Assembly: GCA_016793325.1 (NCBI GenBank)
Contig: JAEUKI010000078.1
Span: forward strand, 1-64,000
Length of the DNA stretch: 64,000 nt
Direction: 5' to 3'
Origin: Myxococcales bacterium
GTDB taxonomy: Bacteria; Myxococcota_A; Polyangia; Polyangiales; Ga0077539
Part shown: in pieces, positions 24,995-34,200 of the stretch
Layout of the letters: every line of letters begins with the position of its first letter
How positions within the stretch are numbered: position 1 is the first letter of the stretch
Notes under the pieces: model-generated
The model's database searches: none
Seen by the model: only the letters and a program-made list of their open reading frames with translations
Told to the model about the DNA's origin: nothing
Program-made: the position numbers and the translations under genes

Positions 24995-26611
24995 TTAGCG
25001 CTTCGCCACCGCGCGCAGGTACTTCGTCGCGGCGACGGGCTCCATCGCCGCGGCGCACAAGAGCCCTCCCACGAACGCGCCCATCACGCCGACCGAGGCC
25101 ATGTCTGCGCCCGAGAGAAACAGCCCCTCGACGGGCGTTCGCGGGCGAAGATAGCGGTTGGCGTAGCGCTCGGGCGTCGGCTCGATGCCGTAGATCGCGC
25201 CCTTGGGAGCGCGCGTGAAGTGCTCGGTCGAGATCGGCGTCGAGAGCTCTGCGAACGCGAGCATCGGGCGCAGCTCGGGCATGTACGCGAAGAACTGATC
25301 GAGCATGCGATCGGTCAAGCGCTTCTTGAGGGCGTCGTAGTCCTCGCCGCGCTTGCGCCAACGCCCGTCCTTCCACTGCTCGAACAGCTCGTACGGAACG
25401 AACGTCACGACCTCCCCTGTGTGCAATAGCTCGGGGCCCGCTTGGTGCTCGGGATCCTTGAGCGACGGAAACGAGCAGTACAACACCGGGGCCTTCGCGT
25501 TTTCGTCAGCGATATCCCAGTACGAAGCGTCCTTCGCCCACGTCTCGTAGAACCACTTGTTCGCGCCCGACGCGCCCGCCTTGGTGATGTCTCCCTTGAA
25601 CCCGAGGTAGAGGCACACGTGGCAGGGCGAAGGCGCGAGCGACGCGATGCTCTTGGCCCACGGGGCGTCGCGCTCGCTCGCGGGCAGAAGTCGCTCGACC
25701 GTCGCGATCGCGCCCGCCGCGCTCACGACGCGACGGCCCTCGATGATCTCGCCGTCCGCGAGGCGGACGCCGCGCACAGCGTTGTCGCGCACGATGATCT
25801 CTTGCACATCGGCGTTGATCCTCGACCAACCGCCGTGCTTCGCGACGGTGGCGAGCAGGTCCTCTGCGATGCGCCCTGCGCCGCCGACGGGGTAGTACCC
25901 GCCGTGAAAAAAGTGTCGCGCGACGAGCGCGTGAATCGCGAACGAGCTTCGATCGGGCGGAACGCCGTAGTACCCCCACTGCGCCGTCAGCACCGACTGC
26001 AGCCGCTCGTCGCTCGTGATCTTGTTCATCACGTCGCGGGTCTTTTCGCCGAGCAGCGCGTGGGCCCGCTGCGCAAAGAGCGGGTCGGACACCGCGGCCC
26101 ACGACGGCGGCGCGATGCGCGACGCGTAGTACGGCATCATGCCGCCCGCGACCTCGCGGACCTTGTTGAAATACCGCCCGATGTCCTCTTCGCGCGAGGG
26201 AAACGCCTCGACGAGGTTCTCTTCGAACTTCGCCTTGGTGTCCGGAAAATCAATGCGCAGATCGGGGTAGTGAAACTCGTCGTACACGCCTCCGAGCGAC
26301 GCCCACTCGAGGCGATCGCCGCTCAGCTTGTGAAGGACGCGCCCGAGCACCGCTCGATCGGTCACCTCGCCGACCGCGTGCACGCCGACGTCCCACACCC
26401 AGCGCTTTCGCTTGAATGTGTGTGTAAACCCGCCCGGGACATAGTGCTGCTCGAGCACGAGCACGCGACGACCGACCTCCGCGAGCAGCGCGGCGGTCGC
26501 GAGCCCGCCCATCCCCGAGCCGATCACAATGTCGTCCCACAGGCGCGGCTCGGAGCGAGTGCTCCACGGCTTCTCGGCCTTGGCGGCCCGTTCGATCCTC
26601 GGTTCGGTCAT
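24995..26611 (-). CDS. FAD-dependent RetSat/CrtI-type oxidoreductase
   Basis: The 538-residue flavoprotein has the dinucleotide-binding motif VIGSGMGGLATAALLAEVGR near residue 30. LEQHYVPGGFTHTFKRK and WDVGVHAVGEV follow, a pattern characteristic of the all-trans-retinol 13,14-reductase (RetSat) branch of the carotenoid desaturase/isomerase family. The C-terminal FAD motif GLFLSGADMASVGVMGAFVG is intact. It probably saturates or desaturates an isoprenoid or polyene; no other carotenoid genes are adjacent. The ATG ending at 26611 is chosen over an in-frame start at 26698, which would overlap the divergent nitroreductase start. Confidence 0.88.
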   Translation of the reverse strand: MTEPRIERAAKAEKPWSTRSEPRLWDDIVIGSGMGGLATAALLAEVGRRVLVLEQHYVPGGFTHTFKRKRWVWDVGVHAVGEVTDRAVLGRVLHKLSGDRLEWASLGGVYDEFHYPDLRIDFPDTKAKFEENLVEAFPSREEDIGRYFNKVREVAGGMMPYYASRIAPPSWAAVSDPLFAQRAHALLGEKTRDVMNKITSDERLQSVLTAQWGYYGVPPDRSSFAIHALVARHFFHGGYYPVGGAGRIAEDLLATVAKHGGWSRINADVQEIIVRDNAVRGVRLADGEIIEGRRVVSAAGAIATVERLLPASERDAPWAKSIASLAPSPCHVCLYLGFKGDITKAGASGANKWFYETWAKDASYWDIADENAKAPVLYCSFPSLKDPEHQAGPELLHTGEVVTFVPYELFEQWKDGRWRKRGEDYDALKKRLTDRMLDQFFAYMPELRPMLAFAELSTPISTEHFTRAPKGAIYGIEPTPERYANRYLRPRTPVEGLFLSGADMASVGVMGAFVGGLLCAAAMEPVAATKYLRAVAKR

Positions 26612-26686
26612 TGGACAGAAGGACGATACCCGCAAACCGCGACGACTTGCGCGCAGGCCTTCGGAGCGCGCACCCTCCCCCGCGAA

Positions 26687-27268
26687 ATGTTGAGTCACGA
26701 AGCCCTGTCAGAGCTATTTCTCGACGCCCGCACCCATCGCGCGTGGCGAAACGAACCAGTCGACGACGCAACCCTCGTGCGGGTGTACGAGCTCTTGCGC
26801 ATGGCGCCCACGGCGGTGAACAGCCAGCCGCTGCGGATCACCTTCGTTCGCTCGCAAGAAGCGAAGAAGAAGCTCGAGCCGTGCCTCGCCAAGGGAAACG
26901 TCGAGAAGACCATGACCGCGCCGGCGACGGCGATCCTCGCGTACGACCTCGATTTCTGGACGCACCTGCCCGAGCTCTTCACCGCCGCGGACCTGCGCAA
27001 AGACTTCGAGGGAAAGCCCGAGCACATCGAGCAGACCGCGAAGCTCAACGCGACGCTCCAGTGCGCGTATTTCATCCTCGCGGCGCGCTCGCTGGGCCTC
27101 GACTGCGGCCCGATGGCTGGCTTCGACAACGGCAAGGTCGACGAGGCCTTCTTCAGCGGCACCCGCTACAAGTCGATCATCCTCTGCAACGTCGGCCACG
27201 GAGACGCGAGCAAGCTCTACCCGCGCGCGCCGAGGCCCGCGTTCGACAAGTTCTGCAAGATCCTTTGA
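26687..27268 (+). CDS. Nitroreductase-family protein (HadB/RutE-like)
   Basis: The 193-residue flavin enzyme has the family N-terminus LFLDARTHRAWRNEPVDD, the LLRMAPTAVNSQPLRI loop (FMN phosphate contact), LQCAYFILAARSLGLDCGPMAGF and the final KSIILCNVGHGD. Length and motifs match the malonic-semialdehyde-reductase/RutE and HadB-like subgroup of nitroreductases, which use NAD(P)H and FMN; the real substrate cannot be read. It is divergent from the RetSat-like oxidoreductase (75-nt gap), so shared control is possible. Confidence 0.9.
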   Translation: MLSHEALSELFLDARTHRAWRNEPVDDATLVRVYELLRMAPTAVNSQPLRITFVRSQEAKKKLEPCLAKGNVEKTMTAPATAILAYDLDFWTHLPELFTAADLRKDFEGKPEHIEQTAKLNATLQCAYFILAARSLGLDCGPMAGFDNGKVDEAFFSGTRYKSIILCNVGHGDASKLYPRAPRPAFDKFCKIL

Positions 27269-27344
27269 GCGCCGCGCGGGCGCTCACGCGAGCGCACACA
27301 CGATCGATTGCAACGTGCAATCGCACACCGAATCAGGAGTCTCG

Positions 27345-28205
27345 ATGAACGTATTCGAACGCAGCTGGGTCACGACGAAGACGAGCTTCGCGGTGATCAA
27401 TCAAGACAAAGAGCTTCTTCTCTTTCCCGTGGTCGCGACCATCCTGTCGACGATCTTCTCGCTCGCGATGTTGTTTCCGACGATCATCGCGAAGGTGCTC
27501 GAGGGAGGCGCTGGATTCGAGTTCGGGCCGCTCCAGATCGTCGCGACGTTCGTGACGTACCTCGGGCTCGCGTTCATCACGACGTTCTCGAATGTGTGTG
27601 TCGTGTACACGACGCGCGTGCGGCTCTCGGGCGGCGACGCGACGTTCTTCGAGAGCATCGGCTTCGCGCTCAAGCGCTCGCACCGGATCCTCGCGTGGAG
27701 CCTGCTGTCCGCGACGGTGGGGCTCTTGCTTCGCTTCATCTCGGACGCCGCTGAAAACTCGGGCGACGTCGGGCGGATCATCCTCAACATCCTCGAGTCG
27801 ATCCTCGCCGCGGCGTGGAGCATCATGACGGTCTTCGCCGTCCCCGCGATGGTCTTCTACGACCTCGGCCCGATCGACGCGATCAAGAAGTCCGTCGACA
27901 CGCTCAAGCGCGCGTGGGGCGAGAGCCTCGTCGGCAACTGGGGCATGGGCTTCATCAGCTTCTTGATGCTCCTGCCCGGAATCGGCTCGATGGTCTTCGG
28001 GATCATCATGCTGCTCGGCGAACAAGCGCCGAGCCTCGGCATCGCGCTCTTGCTCGTGGGCGTGGCGCTCCTCGTGCTCGCGTCGCTCATCATCGGCGTC
28101 GCCAAGATGGTCTACAGCACGGCGCTGTTCATGTACGCCGAGTCGGGCCAGGCCCCCATGGGCTTCTCGCAAGAGCTGCTCGCGGGCGCGTATCAGCGGC
28201 GATAA
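27345..28205 (+). CDS. Polytopic membrane protein (DUF6159-like)
   Basis: The 286-residue protein has about six hydrophobic segments (e.g. LLLFPVVATILSTIFSLAML, ILAAAWSIMTVFAVPAMVFY, FLMLLPGIGSMVFGIIMLLG, IALLLVGVALLVLASLIIGV). The N-terminus NVFERSWVTTKTSFAVINQDKEL and the DAIKKSVDTLKRAWGESLVGNWG loop recall the DUF6159 family of uncharacterised integral membrane proteins. ATG at 27345 has AGGAG 5 nt upstream, so it is preferred over an in-frame start at 27315. Function is unknown. Confidence 0.85.
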   Translation: MNVFERSWVTTKTSFAVINQDKELLLFPVVATILSTIFSLAMLFPTIIAKVLEGGAGFEFGPLQIVATFVTYLGLAFITTFSNVCVVYTTRVRLSGGDATFFESIGFALKRSHRILAWSLLSATVGLLLRFISDAAENSGDVGRIILNILESILAAAWSIMTVFAVPAMVFYDLGPIDAIKKSVDTLKRAWGESLVGNWGMGFISFLMLLPGIGSMVFGIIMLLGEQAPSLGIALLLVGVALLVLASLIIGVAKMVYSTALFMYAESGQAPMGFSQELLAGAYQRR

Positions 28206-28294
28206 ACCGAGCGCGCTGTGGCATCTTCGTGGCGCATCGGCGGCGCAGCACCGCCGCGCAGGCGACGCCCACCGAAGCCACGGAGCCACACACC

Positions 28295-28897
28295 ATGACC
28301 GACGCTCGTCGTACCGCGCCCTCCGCAGCGCGCAACCGAGAACCGATCCTCGCGGCGCTCCGCGAGGTCCTCCCCCGAGAGGGAACGGTGCTCGAGCTCG
28401 CGGCGGGATCCGGCGAACACGCGCGCTGGTACGCCGAGGCGTTCGGGGGGCTTCGGTGGATTCCGAGCGATCGGGATCCGAGCGCGGTGGCGAGCATCGA
28501 GGCGTGGCGCGAAGGCGCGAGCGCGAACCTCGAGCCCGCGCGCGTGATCGACGTGCGCAGCGACGACTGGGGCGTCGGAAAGGTCGACGCGGTGCTCTGC
28601 ATCAACATGATCCACATCGCCCCATGGAGCGCCGGCGAAGCGATGCTCGACGGCGCCGCGCGACACCTGAATTCAAGCGGCGTTCTCTTTTTGTACGGCG
28701 CGTACAAGCGCAACGGCGCGCACACGGCGCCGAGCAACGAGACGTTCGACCAGTGGCTGAAGAGCCAGGACCCCGAGTTCGGAGTGCGGGACCTCGAAGC
28801 GGTGCTCGCACGCGCCGACCGAGCGGGGCTCGCGCTCGACCGCGTGATCGAAATGCCAGCGAATAACCTGAGCGTCGTGCTGCAAAGGCGAAAATGA
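28295..28897 (+). CDS. DUF938 SAM-dependent methyltransferase-like protein
   Basis: The 200-residue protein has the SAM-binding strand VLELAAGSGEHARWYAEAF (residues ~33-51), the acidic strand-2 end WIPSDRDPSAVASI, VDAVLCINMIHIAPW and LFLYGAYKRNGAHTAPSNETFDQWL. These are the diagnostic motifs of the DUF938 class I methyltransferase-like family. Substrate is unknown. Start is ATG at 28295, 89 nt after the membrane protein gene. A MITE-like repeat begins 5 nt after its stop. Confidence 0.92.
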   Translation: MTDARRTAPSAARNREPILAALREVLPREGTVLELAAGSGEHARWYAEAFGGLRWIPSDRDPSAVASIEAWREGASANLEPARVIDVRSDDWGVGKVDAVLCINMIHIAPWSAGEAMLDGAARHLNSSGVLFLYGAYKRNGAHTAPSNETFDQWLKSQDPEFGVRDLEAVLARADRAGLALDRVIEMPANNLSVVLQRRK

Positions 28898-28901
28898 GCG
28901 C

Positions 28902-29091
28902 CCAAATGGGGACGGTGCTCTGATTGTGAAAATTGCCATAGACTAATGAGACCAATGGCGAAAGTGCCTAGCGCCGACTCAGAGGACCTGCACGAACGCT
29001 GGCAATTTGTTACTCCGAGCACTTCGCGATTCGCTGCAGAGAGAACGCGGTAGATCTCATTTTTCACAATCAGAGCACCGTCCCCATTTGG
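28902..29091. mobile_element. 190-bp MITE-like element with 31-bp perfect inverted ends
   Basis: Arms 28902-28932 and 29061-29091 are perfect 31-nt inverted repeats. Each begins CCAAATGGGGACGGTGCTCT and ends in the A/T-rich GTGAAAA. The 128-nt interior is poorer in GC than the neighbours and holds a 32-codon ORF (28955-29053). The GGGGACGG head is shared with the palindromes at 25-86 and 51364-51425. The architecture is that of a non-autonomous element or REP-type palindrome; no transposase is present in the window. Confidence 0.7.
28955..29053 (+). other. 32-codon ORF inside the inverted-repeat element
   Basis: ATG at 28955 opens a 32-residue reading frame (MAKVPSADSEDLHERWQF...) ending at TAG 29051-29053, wholly between the inverted arms. 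Composition is less GC-biased than flanking genes. It may be a remnant of an element-encoded gene or may be chance; no ribosome-binding site is evident. Confidence 0.25.
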
Positions 29092-29162
29092 CGCCATTCG
29101 ACCCCCTCGTGCCGATCGCACAATCCATCCCTTCGCCCGAAGTCCCCCACGGAGCACCGTCG

Positions 29163-29990
29163 ATGCGCGAGCACTCCCGATCGCACGCAAGCGAGCCCCG
29201 CGGGGTCCTCCGTCGCCACGCTCCCGAGGGAACCCTCGAGCACGAGCGCCTCTTGCCCTGCGCCGAGCTCGCTCCCTTCGTCGCGCACTTCTGGTGGGTG
29301 TGCTGGACCCTGCGATCGCCGCACACGGCCGAGACGCTCCCGCACCCTGCGGTGCACATCACCGTGGATCACGCGCGGGATGCGTCGGTGGCAGGCCCCA
29401 CGACGCGACGGTTCTCGCGCACGCTCGACGGTCGCGGCTGGGTGTTCGGAATCAAATTTCGCCCCGCGATGTTCGCTGCCCTGTGGAGCGACGCGCCCGT
29501 CGCCACGATCGCCGACGCGACACGACCGCTCGCCTCCCTCGTCCCGTCGCTGTGCGAGCTCCCGTCGGCGATCGCTTCGCTCGCGGCGCACGGAGAGCTC
29601 GCGGCGTGCATCCATCGCAGCGAACGCGCGCTCTTGTCGCTCGACCTACGCGCAGACGACACGATCTGCGCCCTGCGGGACGCGGTCGAACGCGTCGAGC
29701 ACGATCGCTCGATCTTGCGCGTCGACGACCTCGCCGCGCTCCTCGGGAGCCCGCATCGAACCGTCGTTCGCAACTTTCATCGCTTCGTCGGAAAGAGCCC
29801 CAAATGGGTCATTCGTCGCTATCGACTCATCGACGCAGCAGAGCGAGTCGCCCGCGAAGACGTGTCGCTCACCGAGCTCGCGCACGCGCTGGGATACAGC
29901 GATCAGGCGCACTTTTGCCGGGACTTTCGCGGCTTGATCGGCGAGTCGCCGCACGCGTACCGACAGCGCCTCGCCCCGTCGCCGGCGTAG
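29163..29990 (+). CDS. AraC-family transcriptional regulator
   Basis: The 275-residue regulator has an N-terminal DUF6597-type sensor region (residues ~25-90: LLPCAELAPFVAHFWWVCW and LPHPAVHITVDHA) and a C-terminal double helix-turn-helix (from ~190). The latter includes RVDDLAALLGSPHRTVVRNFHRFVGKSPKWVIRRYRL and VSLTELAHALGYSDQAHFCRDF, the AraC signature. It lies just downstream of the inverted-repeat element, so the element forms its upstream region. Target genes are unknown. ATG at 29163 is preferred, because the longer frame from 29007 runs through the repeat. Confidence 0.93.
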   Translation: MREHSRSHASEPRGVLRRHAPEGTLEHERLLPCAELAPFVAHFWWVCWTLRSPHTAETLPHPAVHITVDHARDASVAGPTTRRFSRTLDGRGWVFGIKFRPAMFAALWSDAPVATIADATRPLASLVPSLCELPSAIASLAAHGELAACIHRSERALLSLDLRADDTICALRDAVERVEHDRSILRVDDLAALLGSPHRTVVRNFHRFVGKSPKWVIRRYRLIDAAERVAREDVSLTELAHALGYSDQAHFCRDFRGLIGESPHAYRQRLAPSPA

Positions 29991-30077
29991 ACCGCCGCGA
30001 ACCGAAGCGCGTTCGAGCAGAAGCTCGATGACCCCGGCGCGATCGCTTGCGCTCGGGGCGACAGACGATCGACCCTC

Positions 30078-31160
30078 GTGGCTTCGATCGTGAGCGACCT
30101 CGAGGGACCTTCGTTTACCGTCAGCCGCAAGGCGCTCGCGCGCGAGCTCGATCGCCTCGGGCCGTTCTTCGGCTCGAACGTCGTGCTCGCCGCCGAGGAC
30201 GACGCGCTCGTCATCATCGACGGCCCCGGCGCGACGCGCACCGTCGAGCTCGTGATCGACGCGCGCGTTCATCGCGCAGGCGCGCTCGGCGTGCGGAGAT
30301 TTCAAGCGCGGCGATGGCTCGATACGGGCGAAGACGAGCTCGCGATCGACGCGTCCGAGTCGAACGCTCGCTCGCTCTTCGGGACCGCGCAGCTCGTGGA
30401 TCGCTCGACCGTTCGACGCGTCGAGGACGACGGCGTCGCGCTCGAAATCGCCGCGAGAGATCTCCTCCGCGCGTGCGCGCGAACGTCGCTGAGGATCGCC
30501 GCAGGGGTCGTCATCGACGCGCGCGGGTGGTTCTCCCTCGAGCTCGCTGGCGACGGATACGCGCAGCTCGCGTGCGGAGGCCGGGAGCTCGCGATCGACC
30601 GCGCGCGCGTCGCAGCGCCCTCCGCCGTGGCCGCGTCGCGCATCACGCTCGTCGACACTGCGCCTTCGTGGATCCACTCGCTCGCGAGCGAAGACCGATC
30701 GGCGGACGTTCGCGTGAGCCTGGGGTCCGAGCGCGCGGTGTTTCGCACGAAGACCGCCGCGCTCGCGATCGATCGGGCGGCCGTCGACCCCGTCGACGCC
30801 CGCGCGAGGCTCGACGCGGTGCTCGCGAGCGCCCCGAGAAAGCCGATGTACTTCGAGCCGCGCGTGCTTCGCTCTGCGATCGAGAAGCTCGTCCGAGGAA
30901 CGCAAGTCGAGACCATCACGATCGACCGCGCGCGCGGCGGGAGAATCCTCCTGCACACGAGTCGAGGGGACGCGCTCGCGGTCGTGGGCGGAGCGCTCCC
31001 GAGCGAGCCCCTTCGATTCGACAAGCGCGCGCTGCTCACCGCGCTCGAAGCGATCGACGAGGAGCTCGAGGCCGAGCTGCTGCTCGGGTCCGCGGTCGAT
31101 CCCGCCGTGCTTCGATCGGGCGATTTCGTGCTCGTGATCGCGACCCGCGCGGCGACGTAG
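30078..31160 (+). CDS. Possible sliding-clamp (DnaN)-like protein
   Basis: The 360-residue protein is not a confident family member. FTVSRKALARELDRLGPFFGSNVVLAAEDDALVIID near the N-terminus resembles the DnaN opening (F-x-x-xR-x-L-x4 ... VLLEAEDGRLTLTATD). The protein has three repeats of about 115 residues with similar strand-helix-strand patterns, and the C-terminal LRSGDFVLVIATRAAT recalls the end of the clamp. Length (~360) matches the beta clamp. It lacks clear binding-pocket residues and may be a paralogue. GTG start; no signal peptide. No replication gene is adjacent. Confidence 0.5.
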   Translation: MASIVSDLEGPSFTVSRKALARELDRLGPFFGSNVVLAAEDDALVIIDGPGATRTVELVIDARVHRAGALGVRRFQARRWLDTGEDELAIDASESNARSLFGTAQLVDRSTVRRVEDDGVALEIAARDLLRACARTSLRIAAGVVIDARGWFSLELAGDGYAQLACGGRELAIDRARVAAPSAVAASRITLVDTAPSWIHSLASEDRSADVRVSLGSERAVFRTKTAALAIDRAAVDPVDARARLDAVLASAPRKPMYFEPRVLRSAIEKLVRGTQVETITIDRARGGRILLHTSRGDALAVVGGALPSEPLRFDKRALLTALEAIDEELEAELLLGSAVDPAVLRSGDFVLVIATRAAT

Positions 31161-31263
31161 GTCGCGCTGCAATCGAACGCCCCGGCAATCACCGAGCCCC
31201 GGCGTGGTCGAGTATTTTCACAGGGAACATCGCCCCCGATCGGCTGTCTCTGCGCCTACGCTC

Positions 31264-34200
31264 ATGGTCGTGCGCCCCGTTGTCCTGCTCTCGCTCGTGA
31301 CCGCCCTCGTTCCCTGGAAGGCGTGCCACTTTCCAAGACGACACACGCAGCACAAGCCCGCCGCGCGCGTGCCCGCAGCGACCGCAGCGACGCAGCGCGA
31401 CGCAGGGCCGCCCTCGACGCGGAGCAGGCCCAACCCCGACGAGATCGAGATCCGCATCGGCACCCGCGGCGATCGACACCCGCTCCCGCGCGGTGAGCGA
31501 CAGTGGGAGCAGCGCGCCGCGAGGCTCGTGCTCAACGCGCCCTATCAGTCCTGGGGTGACGAAGGGACGTTCGTTCACGTCATCGCGTACACGCCGACGC
31601 TCGCGCGCTGCGAACAGGCTGATTTCTACCTGGGAAACGTCCACGTCGGGCGCGGTGACGAGCACGGAGCGTTCGCCTTTCGACGCACCGGCCAGACATC
31701 CAACATGCTGCGCGTCGCGTGCCGATCGGCCGACGCCAAGTGGTACCGCGGACAGATCCACTACTTCGCTCAATCGCGAAGCCAGGAGTTCGAGCGCCCC
31801 GTCGTCTACATCAACGCGGATCGCGGGGTCTACAAGCCCGGTCAGACGATTCACGTCCGCGCGCTCGCCTGGAGATTGCGCGGCGAATACATCGCAGCCC
31901 CCGAACAAAACGTCACGATCTCGCTCGAAGGCCCGGACGGACAACCCGTCGGCGGCGCGCGCATCCACACCGACGAAGACGGGATCGGAACGCTCGACAT
32001 CCAAACCCCTCGCAACCTCCCCGAAGGGCAGTACAAGCTCGTCGCAACGCACATCGCGCCCGAGTCCCGCGCGCGCGCTGGGTGGGGAGGCTACGGCGCG
32101 CCCCAAGAGACCAACCGCGCCGAAGCGCCCATTCAGATCCGTCGCTTCGAGACGCCCGTGATCGAAGTGCGCCACACGCTCGGCGAGTTTCTCACGCCCG
32201 CGATGCGCGAAGTTCCCTTCACCGTCACGCTCGGCTACCTCGACGGCGCGCCGTTTACGAGCGCTCGACTCGAGGTCGCGCTCGGTCAGGGCGAGAGCCG
32301 CGTCGCGCTCGAGCCTCGCTCGGTCACCGGTCCGGGGCCGCACACCATCACGCTCACCGAAGCGCAGCTCGCGCGTTTTCGAGCCACGCCCGAGCTTCGC
32401 GTCGAGCTCTCGGCGACCGACGCGACAGGGCGCAAGGACACCGTCGTTCGCGCGATGCGCGTCGTGGACAACCCGTACCGCGCGACGCTCGAGCTCGACC
32501 GCAACGGGTACGCGACGGGAGAGACCGTCGACGTCGCGTTGCGCGTGACGGACCTCAACTCCGTCGTGCAGCGAGACAAGCCCGTGCGCGTGAGCGGCTG
32601 CAACCGCGAGCTCTCGGGCCGCACCGATGACACGGGCGTCGCGCACTTTCGCTTCGCGATGCCCGCGAGCTCGTGCACGGTGTCCGCGTTCGCGAGCGAC
32701 GCGCGAGGCGCGATCGCCACGGTGAGCGTCACGCGCACGGTCGTTCGGCCCATGCAGTCGCGCGTGCTCGAGCAGCGCGTGCGCGAGCGCGAGCCGGTCA
32801 CGATCAACGTGAATTTTCCCAGCAACGTGCTGCCCGTCGAGCGCGTCGTTCACGGGGATCTCACCGACAGCTCGGGCGCGATCATCGACAGCCTCTCGAT
32901 CCCCATCGAAGACCAAAACGGAACGCCACGCGCGCGCGCCGTCATTCGCCCGCCATCCTGGGGCTCGATGCTCGTCTCGCTCTACACGCTCGGCGTCGAG
33001 CGAAACAATCGCTCGGATCCGACGAGCATCGGGCTGCTCACGGACGGACAGAGCATCGCCGTCGGAGCCGTGCAGCACTTGGAGGTGACGCTGCACGGCG
33101 TCGGCGAAGAGCTTCGGCCGGGCGCGGTGGTTCCGCTGCGAATCAACGTGACGAGAGACGGGGCGCCCGCGACGGCGACGCTCGGCGTGAGCGTCGTCGA
33201 TCGCGGCGTGATCAACATGCTCGACCCGTACGAGCACCCGCCGTTCGATCGCTTCTACGACCCGCAACAAAAGGTCCTCGCGAGCACCGGAGCGCAGACG
33301 CTCACGTGGCCCGTCGTTCAACGAACGTGGGGCCCCGATCGGTACGACATCGGATGGCTCCCGAGCTTCGGCATGCACCGAGGCGGCCGCAACGAAGACG
33401 ATCCGCCCGTCGCCTGGCCCGATCGTGTCGAAGCACGCCGCCAGACGACGCAACCAACCCAAGCAGGCTCTGGCGCAATCATCTCGCCCTTCGGCGGGCT
33501 CACGGAATCGGGCACCGATGGAAACATGACCGGTGACGCGATCGGCGACGCGTTCGGCTTCGGCGGCCTCGGCGCCACGGGCACCGGCTGGGGTGGCGGC
33601 GGAACGGGCGAAGGAACAATCGGCCTCGGAAATTTCGGCACGATGGGCCACGGATCGGGTACGGGCACGGGTCAGGGCTACGGCTCGGGCGCGGGCTCGG
33701 GTCTCCGTGCCCGAAGGTCCCGCGCGTCGACCGTGTCCGTCGACGCACCGGAGATCTCCGCCGGCGGTGAGCTGCAAGGCACCGGCGGCCGACGATTGAT
33801 CGACGAAGACAGCGACCTCGCAGAGCCCGTGCTCATCGTGCGCACCGGCGTCGACGACACGTCGCTCTGGTTGCCTCGCGCGCGAGGCGGCGCGTCGGTC
33901 GAGCCCCTGCAAGTGCGCGTCCCGGACACGATTGGTGAGCACCAAATCAACGTCCTCGCGAGCGACAGGCAGGGCGGGATCGCGCTCGCCCGCGCGACCC
34001 TCACCGTGCGACAGCCGCTCTACGTCCGCGCGGACGTCCCCGAGTCGCTCACCGCGGGCGACGTCGCGACGGTCACCGTCGTCGCGCGAAACGCCAGCGA
34101 AAACCCTGTCGATCTAGACCTCTCGCTCCGCGCTCCGCAGTGGACGATCGAGCCCCTGGACGCCACGCACGTCACCGTGGCCGCCCGCGGGCAAGGGACC

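Noticed and set aside
28295..28897. Transposase in or next to the 190-bp inverted repeat
   Set aside because: The adjacent gene is a DUF938 methyltransferase-like protein with intact SAM motifs; no transposase motif is seen.
31189..33945. 918-codon minus-strand open frame opposite the A2M gene
   Set aside because: It mirrors a very GC-rich gene in the opposite frame, is Arg/Ala-rich and has no recognisable domain. The plus-strand gene has clear A2M domains.
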